Shown piece after piece: positions 45,417-55,126 of a stretch of DNA of 64,000 nucleotides. Every line of letters begins with the position of its first letter. The stretch's first letter is position 1. The stretch is from Bacillus sp. SD075 (GTDB lineage Bacteria > Bacillota > Bacilli > Bacillales > DSM-1321). Both the position numbers and the translations under genes were made by a program. Where the stretch lies: assembly GCF_017355165.1 (NCBI RefSeq), contig NZ_JADILK010000021.1, positions 1 to 64,000 on the forward strand, read 5' to 3'. The notes under the pieces were generated by a model, which saw nothing but the letters and a program-made list of their open reading frames with translations, did not search any database and had not been told where the DNA came from.

Positions 45417-47138
45417 TTATACAGTTTGGGCAAGGATCAGATTTTTATATGCACCGTCTTGATTGAGCAAATTATCATGGGCACCTTGTTCGATGATTTC
45501 CCCATTTTGTACAACGATGATGCGATCGGCGTGTTTAATTGTCGCTAATCTGTGTGCAATAACAAGTGTAGTCCGATTTATCGAGAGTCGTTCCAATGCT
45601 TTCTGAACTGCTTTTTCGGTCTCGGTGTCTAGAGCGGAAGTGGCTTCATCAAGGATTAAAATCGGTGGGTTCTTCAGGAATATACGAGCAATCGAGACAC
45701 GCTGCTTTTGCCCTCCCGATAATTTCACTCCACGTTCTCCAATCAATGTTTCCAAGCCTTCGGGCAATTGTTCGATCAAGTCATTTAATTGAGCATCTTC
45801 GATGGCTTGGTTCAATTGGGCTTCGGTTGCCTCGGTATTGCCGTACATGATGTTATCCCGAATCGTTCCATCAAATAGAAAGACATCTTGTTGTACGATA
45901 CCGATATGTTTTCTTAATGATGCCAATTTGTAGTTCCGGATATCGATGCCATCAATTTGAATACTGCCCGACTGGATATCGTAGAAGCGGGGAAGCAAGC
46001 TGCACAATGTTGTTTTACCACCACCTGAAGCACCTACCAATGCTATCGTGTTACCTGCAGTTATAGAAAATGAGATATCTTTTAGTATCGTTCTGCCTTT
46101 TTCATAGCCAAAAGAAACGTTCTCAAAAACTATATCACCTTTTATATGATCAACTTTGATTGCATCCTTGGCATCATGAATATCTGGAAACATATCAACC
46201 AATTCGAGGTACCTTTTAAACCCTGCATAACCCTTGGGCAAGGTTTCCAAAATTGAGCTGATTTGTTTGATTGGTGCTATGAAGATATTGGATAGCATGA
46301 TGAATGCCACGAATTCCCCATAAGTCATTTTTCCATGGATGACATACCAAGCCCCGCAGCCCAGCACGGTTAAGGCAACTAATTTCATGAGAATGAAGTT
46401 CATGGACGTACTCCACGCCATAATTTTATAAGCAAGGAGCTTTGTTAGGCGAAATTCTGAGTTGCTGCGATTGAATAGCTGAATTTCATGAGATTCTTTA
46501 GTAAAGGATTGAACAACGCGGATACCGCTAATATTATTTTCGATACGTGCATTGTAATTCGCGATATCACCAAACATCATTTTGAAAGCCCTTGTCATTT
46601 TACGGCTGAAATAAACGGATAAGACTATTAAAAAGGGAACAACCGTAAATACGATAATGGCTAATTGCCAATTGATTTGGAACATGACGAAGAAGGCGCC
46701 AAAAATGGTCATGAACGCTATGAATAAATCCTCGGGACCATGGTGTGCGATTTCCCCGATATCCATTAAATCATTCGTCATCCTGGATACCAAATGGCCT
46801 GTTTTATTATTGTCGAAAAATTTAAAGGATTGCTTTTGAAGCTTGGAGAATAGATTTTCCCTTAGGTCCGTTTCGATGTTTATACCAAGTTTATGTCCGT
46901 AGTAAGAAACGATGAAGTTTAATAGAGTGCTTAATAAGTAGATGGCAAGTAGAGCTATGCATGCTATTATTATGTATTTCCAATTGCTAGTTGGTAATAA
47001 ATCGTCTATTATTCGGTTTACTGCCAAGGGAAAGACCAATTCTAAAACGGCAATTAAAACTGCACATGAAAAATCAATAATGAATAGCCTTTTATAAGGT
47101 TTATAATAATTTAAGAAACGCTTAATAACAGTTGACAT
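45417..47138 (-). CDS. ABC exporter half-transporter (permease-ATPase fusion)
   Basis: 573 residues. Six membrane spans (about 15-300) with the ABC exporter signature DLRENLFSKLQKQSFKFFDN, then the ATPase domain: Walker A GASGGGKTT (about 368-376), Q-loop IVQQDVFLFDGT, signature KLSGGQKQR, Walker B ILILDEATSALD, and the H-loop IAHRLATI. It works as a homodimer or with a partner not present here. Substrate unknown; lipid, peptide or drug export are usual. It precedes the siderophore genes on the same strand as the binding protein, but a hairpin separates them. GAGGATAG before the ATG. Confidence 0.92.
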   Translation of the reverse strand: MSTVIKRFLNYYKPYKRLFIIDFSCAVLIAVLELVFPLAVNRIIDDLLPTSNWKYIIIACIALLAIYLLSTLLNFIVSYYGHKLGINIETDLRENLFSKLQKQSFKFFDNNKTGHLVSRMTNDLMDIGEIAHHGPEDLFIAFMTIFGAFFVMFQINWQLAIIVFTVVPFLIVLSVYFSRKMTRAFKMMFGDIANYNARIENNISGIRVVQSFTKESHEIQLFNRSNSEFRLTKLLAYKIMAWSTSMNFILMKLVALTVLGCGAWYVIHGKMTYGEFVAFIMLSNIFIAPIKQISSILETLPKGYAGFKRYLELVDMFPDIHDAKDAIKVDHIKGDIVFENVSFGYEKGRTILKDISFSITAGNTIALVGASGGGKTTLCSLLPRFYDIQSGSIQIDGIDIRNYKLASLRKHIGIVQQDVFLFDGTIRDNIMYGNTEATEAQLNQAIEDAQLNDLIEQLPEGLETLIGERGVKLSGGQKQRVSIARIFLKNPPILILDEATSALDTETEKAVQKALERLSINRTTLVIAHRLATIKHADRIIVVQNGEIIEQGAHDNLLNQDGAYKNLILAQTV

Positions 47139-47203
47139 GATCTATCCTCATTTTTCCTTGATTTTCATCATTCATGATTCATAATAGGTCTCCAATGGAG
47201 GAA

Positions 47204-47226
47204 CAGGCAGAGGCCATCACTGCCTG
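47204..47226 (-). terminator. Weak terminator after siderophore-binding protein gene
   Basis: CAGGCAG and CTGCCTG with a 9-base loop just past the stop; only a poor T tail on minus (TTCCTCC). Confidence 0.4.
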
Positions 47227-47241
47227 TGATAGCCTTGATTA

Positions 47242-48243
47242 TTATTTCACTAAACTTTTTAAAACATTATCAATGATTTGTTCATTAGCGACTGCGCCAG
47301 TGTATAACCAGCTTTCATCAGCAGAAAACTCATGAACATTTCCTGATTTTACAGCTGGTATGCTTTTCCATAAGGATTCATTCAATGAATTAGAGCCAGT
47401 GGATTTATCACTATTGATCAAGAAAAGGTGATCGGCATCCAATTCCACTAACTTCTCTAATGAAATGGCACTCCAGTTCCCGGTTGCACTAGCTGATATT
47501 TCTTTTACCACATCGGGAACTTTCAAGCCTAAATCTTCGTACATTACGGCTCCGCTTGAAAGTGTTTCACTTACAACGAAGAATTTTCCGCCAACTAGCC
47601 AAATAGCTGCCACAGAAGGATTATCCGTTTCTTTTTTTAGTGTTGCTTTTGCCTTTGCAGCTTTAGCATTATACTTTTCCAAAGCTTCCTTAGCGGCTTC
47701 CTCTTTGCCGAATACTTCTCCAACGCGCTTAAGCTCATCACGCCAGTCATTGTTTACCTCGGTGCCGATTACATATGTAGGTGCGATTTTATTATATTGC
47801 TCATACTTTCCGCCTTCTACCAGGCTTGCAGAGTCCATGATGATTAAGTCCGGTTCCATTTTTTGAACAGCTTCAAATGGAAGGTCATGTGGAATGGTAG
47901 GGATTCCATCAAGCTCGTCTTGTAAATACCCCTGTATACTTGCCCCATCTTTCACACTCCATTGAGCGACAGGCTTTATCCCGAGAGTGACAAGATTATC
48001 TTCAAGATATGTAGCGATTACACGTTTCGGATTGGCTGGGACAACTACCTTATTCCCCATCGCATCCGTTAAGGTTCTTGTTTTGGCTTCTTCGTGTTGG
48101 TCTTTAGCTGAGGTTTGATCTGTTTTATTTGTCGAAGATTGACTATCCGTCGCTTCTTCGTCACCGCAGGCAGCTAAGGAAAGTGCTAATAATCCAGCGC
48201 CCATCGCCTGCAACATTTTTTTCGTACTCATTACTTTATACAT
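47242..48243 (-). CDS. Iron-siderophore ABC transporter substrate-binding lipoprotein
   Basis: 333 residues. Lipobox LAAC after a hydrophobic stretch (Cys about 27), a polar Ser/Thr/Asp-rich linker, then the FhuD/FeuA-type fold: VVVPANPKRVIATYLEDNLV, KMEPDLIIMDS, and a C-terminal lobe with ADHLFLINSD. AGGAGG stands 6 bases before the ATG at 48243. It is divergent from two permease genes across a Fur box. The layout equals B. subtilis yfiY / yfiZ-yfhA (hydroxamate or citrate-type siderophores); the ligand is not proven. Confidence 0.92.
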   Translation of the reverse strand: MYKVMSTKKMLQAMGAGLLALSLAACGDEEATDSQSSTNKTDQTSAKDQHEEAKTRTLTDAMGNKVVVPANPKRVIATYLEDNLVTLGIKPVAQWSVKDGASIQGYLQDELDGIPTIPHDLPFEAVQKMEPDLIIMDSASLVEGGKYEQYNKIAPTYVIGTEVNNDWRDELKRVGEVFGKEEAAKEALEKYNAKAAKAKATLKKETDNPSVAAIWLVGGKFFVVSETLSSGAVMYEDLGLKVPDVVKEISASATGNWSAISLEKLVELDADHLFLINSDKSTGSNSLNESLWKSIPAVKSGNVHEFSADESWLYTGAVANEQIIDNVLKSLVK

Positions 48244-48281
48244 TTGAATCCTCCTAGGGATATGATAGAATATACTGTGGG

Positions 48282-48296
48282 TGATAATGATTATCG
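48282..48296. promoter_or_regulatory. Fur box between divergent iron-uptake genes
   Basis: TGATAATGATTATCG matches the 7-1-7 Fur consensus TGATAATNATTATCA at all but the last base. It lies between the binding protein and permease genes and probably represses both under iron-replete conditions. Confidence 0.9.
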
Positions 48297-48378
48297 ATTT
48301 CAGTTAATTTAAATACAGAAACCATACATTGTCAATCGTTATTTTTACATTTTCACTTTGGAGAGAGTAGTTGTTCAG

Positions 48379-49419
48379 ATGAAATCAAAAACAGAAATAA
48401 ATAAGATGCCGCTAAATACATATAAAAATAGATTAGTAAGTTTTATACTAATGATAGTCGGTATTGGGTTATTGCTCATTTCGGTTGTGGCTTCAATTAA
48501 CTTTGGGGCTGCCGATTTAAGTTATCGTGATGTTTATAACGCATTATTTCAATTCGATGAGGATAATGCGGCTCATACGATCATTCGGCAATTAAGGTTT
48601 CCGCGTGCGGTCGCCGCAATATGTGTGGGAGCTGCCTTAGCCGTTTCAGGAGCGATCATGCAGGGAATGACAAGAAATCCATTGGCATCACCTTCGATAA
48701 TGGGTGTAACGGCGGGGTCTTCATTTTTAATTGCAATTGCTCTCGTGGTTATGCCAGGTGTAACTTACCTAGGTTTAATGATGTTCTCTTTTGTAGGCGC
48801 AGGTTTAGGGGCTGCATTGGTTTTTGGGATTACATCGTTTTCGAGGGGGGGCATTACACCTGTAAAGCTCGCGTTGGCCGGCTCGGCCATAACATCCTTG
48901 CTTAGCTCACTTTCTACGGCTGTAGGAATTAAATTCAATATTTCAAAAGATATAAGCTATTGGTTTGCTGGGGGAGTTTCAAGCGTGCAGCCGCAGCATG
49001 TTTTATTTACGCTTCCATTTATATTGGCGGGGCTATTGTTAGCTTTAGCCCTTTCCCGTTCTATTTCCATTCTAAGCCTAGGTGAAGAAGTGGCAAAAGG
49101 TCTTGGACAAAATACAGGCATAGTGAAATTAATGGGAACGATTGTGGTATTGTTGCTGACGGGGGCTGCGGTATCGATAGCAGGAATGATAGGATTCATA
49201 GGTTTGGTCATCCCACACATTACAAGGTTTTTGGTAGGGAATGATTATCGGCTGATCATTCCATGTTCTGCAATTTTGGGTGGCGTGCTATTGATTGTCG
49301 CCGATATCGTCGGGCGTATGGTGAATGCCCCATTCGAGACGCCTGTTGGAGCCATAACGGCCATTATCGGCGTCCCCTTTTTCCTATATTTAGCACGTAA
49401 GGAAGGGAGGGGATTATGA
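48379..49419 (+). CDS. FecCD-type siderophore ABC permease 1
   Basis: About 346 residues with 9-10 membrane spans. BtuC/FecCD features: RFPRAVAAICVGAALAVSGA and QGMTRNPLASPSIMG, the ATPase-coupling region GLGQNTGIVKLMG, and GFIGLVIPHITRFLVGNDYR. The frame opens at TTG 48358, but ATG 48379 is the likelier start. It overlaps the second permease gene by 4 bases. No ATPase gene accompanies the pair; in B. subtilis several such systems share the ATPase YusV encoded elsewhere. Confidence 0.9.
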   Translation: MKSKTEINKMPLNTYKNRLVSFILMIVGIGLLLISVVASINFGAADLSYRDVYNALFQFDEDNAAHTIIRQLRFPRAVAAICVGAALAVSGAIMQGMTRNPLASPSIMGVTAGSSFLIAIALVVMPGVTYLGLMMFSFVGAGLGAALVFGITSFSRGGITPVKLALAGSAITSLLSSLSTAVGIKFNISKDISYWFAGGVSSVQPQHVLFTLPFILAGLLLALALSRSISILSLGEEVAKGLGQNTGIVKLMGTIVVLLLTGAAVSIAGMIGFIGLVIPHITRFLVGNDYRLIIPCSAILGGVLLIVADIVGRMVNAPFETPVGAITAIIGVPFFLYLARKEGRGL

Positions 49420-50444
49420 TGCCTAAGCATTCAGCCCAGAAAGAGGGAATGTTTAAGAAGCTGATTTTATGTACTAGCGTTTTAACCGTCATAGTCTTCT
49501 TCATTAGTATTAATGCAGGCTACATTAAGATTCCATTGATTGACGTCATACACACATTATCAGGAAATGGCACTGCCCAAAACGAATTGACGATTTTGGA
49601 GTTTCGTTTACCAAGAATCGTTTTAGCTATTCTCGTTGGTATGGGAATCGCCATTTCAGGGGCCATTCTACAAGGCATCTCTCAAAATCCTCTAGCTGAC
49701 CCTGGGATCCTCGGCATCAATGCAGGAGCAGGGTTCACAGTTGTACTATATATGTTCTTCTTCCAAGGCACTGCATTTTTCAAGGGATGGTCATCGGTAT
49801 TCATCATGCCTTTCACTGCTTTAGCAGGGTCTTTCCTTGCCGCTATTTTAATTTATGCACTATCTTGGAAAAAAGGGCAGGTGACGCCTGCGAGACTATT
49901 ATTGGTAGGCATAGGAATTAATGCAGCATTCGGTGCAGGTCTGGTCATCTTCCAGATGAAAATGGAACCTAACAATTTCATGAAGGCATTAATCTGGTTA
50001 TCCGGGACGATCTGGGGGACGAATTGGACTTTTGTATGGGCGTTATTACCATGGTTAGTCATATTGATACCTTTAGCGATTTATAAATCCAAAGTATTGG
50101 ATGTTTTGCGATTAGGTGACCCGATTGCCATTGGAGTTGGTGTCCAGATAGAAAAGGAACGCAGGCTTTTATTGCTGATTTCAGTCACATTGGCAGGTGT
50201 ATGCGTTTCAGTGGGCGGAGGCATTACGTTTTTAGGGCTGATTGCACCGCATATAGCCAGGAGATTAGTGGGGGCGAGACATGCAAAACTACTTCCACTG
50301 ACTGCAATCTTAGGCTCATTATTGCTGTTATCTGCCGATACATTAGGAAGAGTCATCATGGCCCCGATGGAATTGCCGGTGGGGATTATCGTTTCGATTT
50401 TAGGAGCGCCGTATTTTATCTATTTACTCGTGAAAAACATTTGA
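49416..50444 (+). CDS. FecCD-type siderophore ABC permease 2
   Basis: 342 residues with 9-10 membrane spans; pairs with permease 1 as a heterodimer. Features: EFRLPRIVLAILVGMGIAIS, LQGISQNPLADPGILG, GVQIEKERR and GLIAPHIARRLVGARHAKLL. The ATG overlaps the preceding stop (GGATTATGATG), so translation is coupled. A terminator follows 20 bases after the stop. Confidence 0.92.
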   Translation: MMPKHSAQKEGMFKKLILCTSVLTVIVFFISINAGYIKIPLIDVIHTLSGNGTAQNELTILEFRLPRIVLAILVGMGIAISGAILQGISQNPLADPGILGINAGAGFTVVLYMFFFQGTAFFKGWSSVFIMPFTALAGSFLAAILIYALSWKKGQVTPARLLLVGIGINAAFGAGLVIFQMKMEPNNFMKALIWLSGTIWGTNWTFVWALLPWLVILIPLAIYKSKVLDVLRLGDPIAIGVGVQIEKERRLLLLISVTLAGVCVSVGGGITFLGLIAPHIARRLVGARHAKLLPLTAILGSLLLLSADTLGRVIMAPMELPVGIIVSILGAPYFIYLLVKNI

Positions 50445-50464
50445 TATACATGGAGAAGTACAGA

Positions 50465-50508
50465 AAAAAAGCCCATTTTCCAGGACGTTAATGAGAATGG
50501 GCTTTTTT
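50465..50508 (+). terminator. Terminator of the siderophore permease operon
   Basis: AAAAAAGCCCATT pairs with AATGGGCTTTTTT; T6 tail. Confidence 0.88.
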
Positions 50509-50591
50509 GCATTCACGGGTTTTCAAAGAATATTGATGAGTGCTGTACGTACGGGTAGAAACCCCCTAAAAGAACTATTTTTAAAAATTTA

Positions 50592-50621
50592 TTGACCGAA
50601 TGGCTTGTATCCGCTTACAAT
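50592..50621 (+). promoter_or_regulatory. hutP promoter with overlapping cre site
   Basis: TTGACC (50592-50597), an 18-base spacer and TACAAT (50616-50621). TGTATCCGCTTACA (50606-50619) covers the spacer end and -10 box and matches cre at 13 of 14 positions. Catabolite repression of hut by CcpA is known in B. subtilis. Confidence 0.75.
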
Positions 50622-50669
50622 TATATTTAGTTATTAGTGTATTTAGAAAATTGTAAAAGAGGTACCTGC

Positions 50670-51119
50670 ATGACAAAGGAATTCGACAGAAGAATCGGGC
50701 GCCATGCAATCATGTACGCGTTTGCGGACGAAGAGGAAGAAGTCATATTGACGAATGATCTAAAGCGGATGGATTGGCTTTATGGAAAAGGTAAAGTCGG
50801 TTCAATGGAGCTGCAGAAAATAGTTGCGGCCATTGAGACATCAGCGAAAAGACTTGGATTAGTCAATCCCGATATGTATCGTGAAATGCATGCGCTGTAC
50901 CATGCTATCATCGAAGCACTCCAAGGCGTGACACGCGGTCAAGTCGAGCTTGGCGGTCTTTTGAGGACTGCTGGCCTTCGGTTTGCAATCGTCCGGGGCA
51001 GGCCGTTTAAAAACGGGGACGAAGGTGAATGGATTGCAGTCGCCGTGTATGGAACGATTGGGGCACCGGTTCGGGGATTTGAACATGAAGCCGTTGGCTT
51101 GGGAATTAACCACATTTAA
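50670..51119 (+). CDS. hutP: Hut operon antiterminator HutP
   Basis: 149 residues, close to B. subtilis HutP. RNA-binding antiterminator activated by L-histidine and Mg2+; it binds UAG-rich RNA and opens the terminator before hutH. Start region [18 protein letters not shown], central [20 protein letters not shown], and the C-terminal [20 protein letters not shown] and [11 protein letters not shown] are typical. AGAGGT lies before ATG 50670; the frame also opens upstream at TTG/GTG 50637 without family similarity. Confidence 0.95.
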   Translation: MTKEFDRRIGRHAIMYAFADEEEEVILTNDLKRMDWLYGKGKVGSMELQKIVAAIETSAKRLGLVNPDMYREMHALYHAIIEALQGVTRGQVELGGLLRTAGLRFAIVRGRPFKNGDEGEWIAVAVYGTIGAPVRGFEHEAVGLGINHI

Positions 51120-51134
51120 ATAATTAAAAGCCTA

Positions 51135-51201
51135 TAGTTATTTAGTAAATTAGGGGGCTGTATTGAAAGACTGGATAAGTCTGTCAATATGGCCTCCTTT
51201 T
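51135..51201 (+). promoter_or_regulatory. HutP-binding UAG triplets and antiterminated hairpin
   Basis: TAG triplets at 51135, 51143 and 51151 are spaced exactly 8 bases. The last runs into a long hairpin: GGGGGC-TGT-ATTG-AA-AGACT pairs with AGTCT-GT-CAAT-ATG-GCCTCC (51153-51197), then TTTTGTTTG. This is the HutP-controlled terminator between hutP and hutH. Further TAGs occur just before the hutH ribosome site. Confidence 0.85.
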
Positions 51202-51232
51202 GTTTGTTTAAAAAAGATTAGGGGTGTAGGAA

Positions 51233-52750
51233 ATGATTATGTTAACGGGCCAAACTTTAACGATTGAAGAAGCGAAAAAAGTATTGTATGGAGAGGCATT
51301 TGTCACGGCTTCTGCCGAGAGTGTTAAGAAAGTTGAAAAAAGTCGGGAAGCAGTTGAAAATATCGTGAAACAAAAGAAGGTTATCTATGGTATCACAACA
51401 GGTTTTGGAAAATTCAGCGATGTTTTGATTGATGCAGAGGACGCAGAGCAGCTACAGTGGAATTTGATTCATTCTCATGCATGCGGAGTCGGGGAGCCTT
51501 TTCCTGAGGTGGTTTCGAGAGCCATGGTCCTTCTCCGTGCCAACGCGCTATTAAAAGGATTTTCCGGCGTCCGCCCTATTGTCATTGAACGTTTGATCGA
51601 TCTATTGAATGCTCATATCCACCCAGTGATCCCTCAGCAAGGTTCTCTTGGGGCAAGTGGGGACTTGGCACCGCTTTCCCATTTGGCGCTAGTGTTGATG
51701 GGAGAAGGGGAAGTGTTTTATAAAGGAGAGCGAATGGAGGCCATCGTAGCTTTATCGAAGGAAGGCATCCTTCCAGTGACACTTAAAGCAAAAGAAGGTC
51801 TTGCATTAATTAACGGAACACAGGCCATGACGGGGATGGGCCTCGTAAATTATATTGAAGCTGAACAGCTGGCCCACCAAACTGAAGCGATTGCTTCACT
51901 GACTTTAGAGGGATTACGCGGCATTGAAGATGCCTTTGATCCGGATGTTCATCTAGCCCGCGGTTACCGCCAGCAAACAGAGGTCGCGGAACGGATTAGC
52001 CGCATGATCAGCGGCAGCCAGCTCATCACCAAGCAAGGAGAACTGCGGGTACAAGATGCATATTCGCTCCGCTGCATCCCGCAAGTGCATGGGGCATCAT
52101 GGCAAACTCTTGATTATGTAAAAGAAAAATTGGAAATCGAAATGAATGCTGCGACGGATAATCCGCTTATTTTTGACGATGGGGAAAAGGTTATTTCAGG
52201 GGGGAATTTTCATGGCCAGCCGATTGCATTTGCGATGGACTTCATGAAAATCGCCGTTGCGGAGCTTGCGAACATTTCAGAGCGCCGCATTGAGCGACTC
52301 GTCAATCCTCAGCTGAATGATTTACCGCCATTCTTAAGTCCTTCACCTGGCTTGCAGTCGGGAGCGATGATCATGCAGTATTGTGCAGCATCACTCGTCT
52401 CCGAGAATAAAACACTCGCACATCCAGCAAGTGTTGATTCCATTCCATCTTCAGCAAACCAGGAAGATCATGTAAGCATGGGAACGATTGGGTCCAGGCA
52501 TGCCCATCAAATCATTCAAAACGTTCGCCGCGTTTTGGCGATCGAGCTCATTTGTGCTTTACAGGCGGTGGAATACCGTGGAATAGAAAAGATGGCCCCG
52601 TTTACAAAAGAGTTTTATAAGGAAGCAAGAAAGCTCATTCCAAGTATTACGCAAGATCGTATCTTTTCAAAAGATATTGAAGCAACGGCAAGCTGGTTAC
52701 ATCAAATCGACTGGAATTCATTTATTCATAGGAGTTTACCTACCGCCTAA
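51233..52750 (+). CDS. hutH: Histidine ammonia-lyase
   Basis: 505 residues. Deaminates L-histidine to urocanate. The self-forming MIO cofactor comes from Ala141-Ser142-Gly143 in [14 protein letters not shown]. Other family blocks: [13 protein letters not shown] near the N-terminus, [18 protein letters not shown], and [21 protein letters not shown] 51233 follows GGGGTGTAGG. In B. subtilis hutU, hutI, hutG and hutM follow; here only a permease gene does, so urocanate degradation genes must lie elsewhere or be absent. Confidence 0.96.
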   Translation: MIMLTGQTLTIEEAKKVLYGEAFVTASAESVKKVEKSREAVENIVKQKKVIYGITTGFGKFSDVLIDAEDAEQLQWNLIHSHACGVGEPFPEVVSRAMVLLRANALLKGFSGVRPIVIERLIDLLNAHIHPVIPQQGSLGASGDLAPLSHLALVLMGEGEVFYKGERMEAIVALSKEGILPVTLKAKEGLALINGTQAMTGMGLVNYIEAEQLAHQTEAIASLTLEGLRGIEDAFDPDVHLARGYRQQTEVAERISRMISGSQLITKQGELRVQDAYSLRCIPQVHGASWQTLDYVKEKLEIEMNAATDNPLIFDDGEKVISGGNFHGQPIAFAMDFMKIAVAELANISERRIERLVNPQLNDLPPFLSPSPGLQSGAMIMQYCAASLVSENKTLAHPASVDSIPSSANQEDHVSMGTIGSRHAHQIIQNVRRVLAIELICALQAVEYRGIEKMAPFTKEFYKEARKLIPSITQDRIFSKDIEATASWLHQIDWNSFIHRSLPTA

Positions 52751-52808
52751 TAGTAAGTGCGGAATATCCGAATCTTAAGATTACCGTGTTTCTTTTTCAA
52801 TAAAGGTT

Positions 52809-52843
52809 AGGCTTATAGCCCTTTGACTTGGGTTATTAAGCCT
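52809..52843 (+). terminator. Hairpin after hutH
   Basis: AGGCTTATAGCCC pairs with GGGTTATTAAGCCT with one bulge. No T tail follows, so it may stabilise the mRNA end or act as a weak terminator. Confidence 0.45.
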
Positions 52844-53008
52844 GACATCGTTATGTAAATGCTACATAGATTCCAGAATCCAAAAAAGGTCTCAGCATTA
52901 GGGAAATGACCTTGAAATAGTGATAAATACAGGAAATGACTATTGATGGATGATCGACTTTATCTATTCGTGCTAGATTAAATATGCATTTCTGGAGGGG
53001 AATCTAAT

Positions 53009-54499
53009 TTGGAAAATCGGCAATTGCAACCACCTGTCATAAATGAACAAAACCAGCCGTCAAATACTTTACAAAGAAAGCTAAAAGCGCGCCATCTTAC
53101 GATGATTTCGCTGGGCGGTGCAATTGGAACAGGGCTGTTTCTCGGAAGCGGACCGGCCATTCACTCTGCAGGGCCTGGCGGTGCTTTGGTAGCTTACGCC
53201 GTAATTGGTATAATGGTTTATTTTATTATGACAAGCCTTGGAGAACTGGCCTCATTTATGCCAGTCAGCGGAGCTTTCAGTACCTATGCTACACGCTTCA
53301 TCGATCCGGCATTAGGATTTGCGCTTGGTTGGAACTATTGGTTCACATGGGCGATGACTCTTGCCGCGGAACTATCTGCCGCAACGATGGTAATGAAGTT
53401 TTGGTTTCCGAGCAGTCCATCATTTTTATGGAGTTCTTTGTTTTTAGTATTGATATTCTTATTGAATTACGTATCTGTTAAAGGATATGGAGAAGGGGAA
53501 TATTGGTTTTCCCTCATTAAAGTGGCAACCATCATCATTTTTATCGTTGTCGGAATATTGATGATATTCGGGATCATGAACGGAGAGGCAATTGGTTTTA
53601 AAAACTTCACAGTTGGTGACGCTCCGTTTGCCGGCGGTTTTTTGGCAACATTGGGTATTTTCATTGCTGCTGGATTTTCTTTTCAAGGAACAGAAATAGT
53701 CGGTGTGGCAGCCGGTGAAAGTGAAGACCCAGCAAGAAACGTACCACGTGCAGTTCGCAGCATCTTTTGGAGAATCTTCCTTTTTTACATCCTAGCCATA
53801 CTTGTTATTGGATTGATCGTTCCTTATACGAATGGCAGTCTGCAGGGACACACGATCATGGTCAGCCCGTTTACGATGGTGTTTGAAAAAGTGGGACTAG
53901 CATTTGCTGCATCCGTGATGAACGCTATCATTTTGACTGCCGTGTTATCAGCTGGTAATTCAAGCCTTTACGTGACAAGCCGAATGTTGTATTCAATGGC
54001 AAAAGAAGGGCTGGCACCGCGTATTTTTGGGAGGCTTAACAAGCGCGGTGTTCCCATTTGGGGACTGGTCATCACTTCACTTGTAGGGATGTTGGCCTTT
54101 TTTGCTTCCATTTTTGGTGATGGAGTTATTTATATTTGGCTTATGAATGCTGTTGGAGTCACTGGATTTATATTTTGGCTGGGTATAGCGGCAAGCCATT
54201 ACAGGTTCAGGAAAGCTTATATTGCTCAAGGGTATTCACTGGACGATCTTCCCTATAAGTCAAAATGGTTTCCGTTCGGACCGATATTTTCTTTCGCTCT
54301 TTGTTTTTTCGTTTTAATGGCGCAAAACTATCAGGCCTTTATTGGCGATGACATTAACTGGGCTGGTGTGTTCGCTGCCTATCTTGGCATCCCATTCTTT
54401 CTGGTAATGTGGATAGGTTATAAGTTCATTAAGAAAACAAAAGTAATTCCGCTAGTGGAATGCCAAATTGATTTTGATGAACATAGGAATGCCAAATAG
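53009..54499 (+). CDS. Amino acid permease (APC family), possibly for histidine
   Basis: 496 residues with 12 membrane spans. Family start KARHLTMISLGGAIGTGLFL and GSGPAIHSAGP; FSFQGTEIVGVAAGESEDP in TM6-loop is the amino-acid/polyamine permease signature of the LysP/RocE/HutM group. TTG start with GGAGGGG 8 bases upstream. It lies 260 bases after hutH and has its own terminator. Histidine uptake is inferred from position; LysP-type specificity is an alternative. Confidence 0.88.
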   Translation: MENRQLQPPVINEQNQPSNTLQRKLKARHLTMISLGGAIGTGLFLGSGPAIHSAGPGGALVAYAVIGIMVYFIMTSLGELASFMPVSGAFSTYATRFIDPALGFALGWNYWFTWAMTLAAELSAATMVMKFWFPSSPSFLWSSLFLVLIFLLNYVSVKGYGEGEYWFSLIKVATIIIFIVVGILMIFGIMNGEAIGFKNFTVGDAPFAGGFLATLGIFIAAGFSFQGTEIVGVAAGESEDPARNVPRAVRSIFWRIFLFYILAILVIGLIVPYTNGSLQGHTIMVSPFTMVFEKVGLAFAASVMNAIILTAVLSAGNSSLYVTSRMLYSMAKEGLAPRIFGRLNKRGVPIWGLVITSLVGMLAFFASIFGDGVIYIWLMNAVGVTGFIFWLGIAASHYRFRKAYIAQGYSLDDLPYKSKWFPFGPIFSFALCFFVLMAQNYQAFIGDDINWAGVFAAYLGIPFFLVMWIGYKFIKKTKVIPLVECQIDFDEHRNAK

Positions 54500-54520
54500 T
54501 ATGTATCGATGATGATATGC

Positions 54521-54554
54521 AAAAACCTTGAAATAGTTGTTTCAAGGTTTTTTT
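54521..54554 (+). terminator. Terminator after the permease gene
   Basis: AAAAACCTTGAAA pairs with TTTCAAGGTTTTTTT over a 6-base loop. Confidence 0.9.
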
Positions 54555-54881
54555 GTATATGTGACACATTTCCATGTATGTTTGAAAAAAACATAACCAA
54601 TGAAAAAAGTATGAAATTCCAATTTTGCCAGATCAAAAACTGCTTATATTTACCCGTTATTTAGGACTGAAAATCCATTTTCCCTTTTTTTGGATTATAT
54701 AGGGATTAAAAAAAAATGAAAAAAATTTGTGGCGGATGATCGGCGTTTATGATTATAGGAAGTCAAAGTGCTGGTATATCAACGTTTTTAGAGTCTTCCG
54801 GAACCTTTAGAATCAATGGGGTAAATGGGCTTTTTAGGCAAGAATTCCGTCCCACATCATTTGAACTTATATTCATTCTTT

Positions 54882-55042
54882 GTTAAGGTTATGAAGTACT
54901 TTTAGGGATACGGGATCAGTCAGTGCGCTTGGACTGAACAAAACCCTAAAATAAAAAACCATTATATTTCAGTTGGTATATGCTGTGCCTGTTAGTTTCC
55001 TCAGTTGTATTGCACCTCTTTTCCCTGCAAAGCACAAATTAG
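54882..55042 (+). ncRNA. Candidate structured RNA or leader element, copy A
   Basis: Starts GTTAAGGTTATGAAGTACTT. TTTTAGGG pairs with CCCTAAAA and encloses an inner hairpin TCAGTC / GACTGA followed by ACAAAA. Downstream is a 39-base block, CAGTTGGTATATGCTGTGCC then TGTTAGTTTCCTCAGTTGT, kept in copy B at all but two or three positions. The first bases look like a ribosome site and mini-frame Met-Lys-Tyr-Phe-stop. Unknown family; could also be protein-binding DNA. Confidence 0.5.
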
Positions 55043-55126
55043 ACACATTGGGAATCCCATAATCATATTTCTATGCGTTTTGGTGTTATACTGCACTGCA
55101 AGTATCATTCCACCTGGTTAAGGAAA

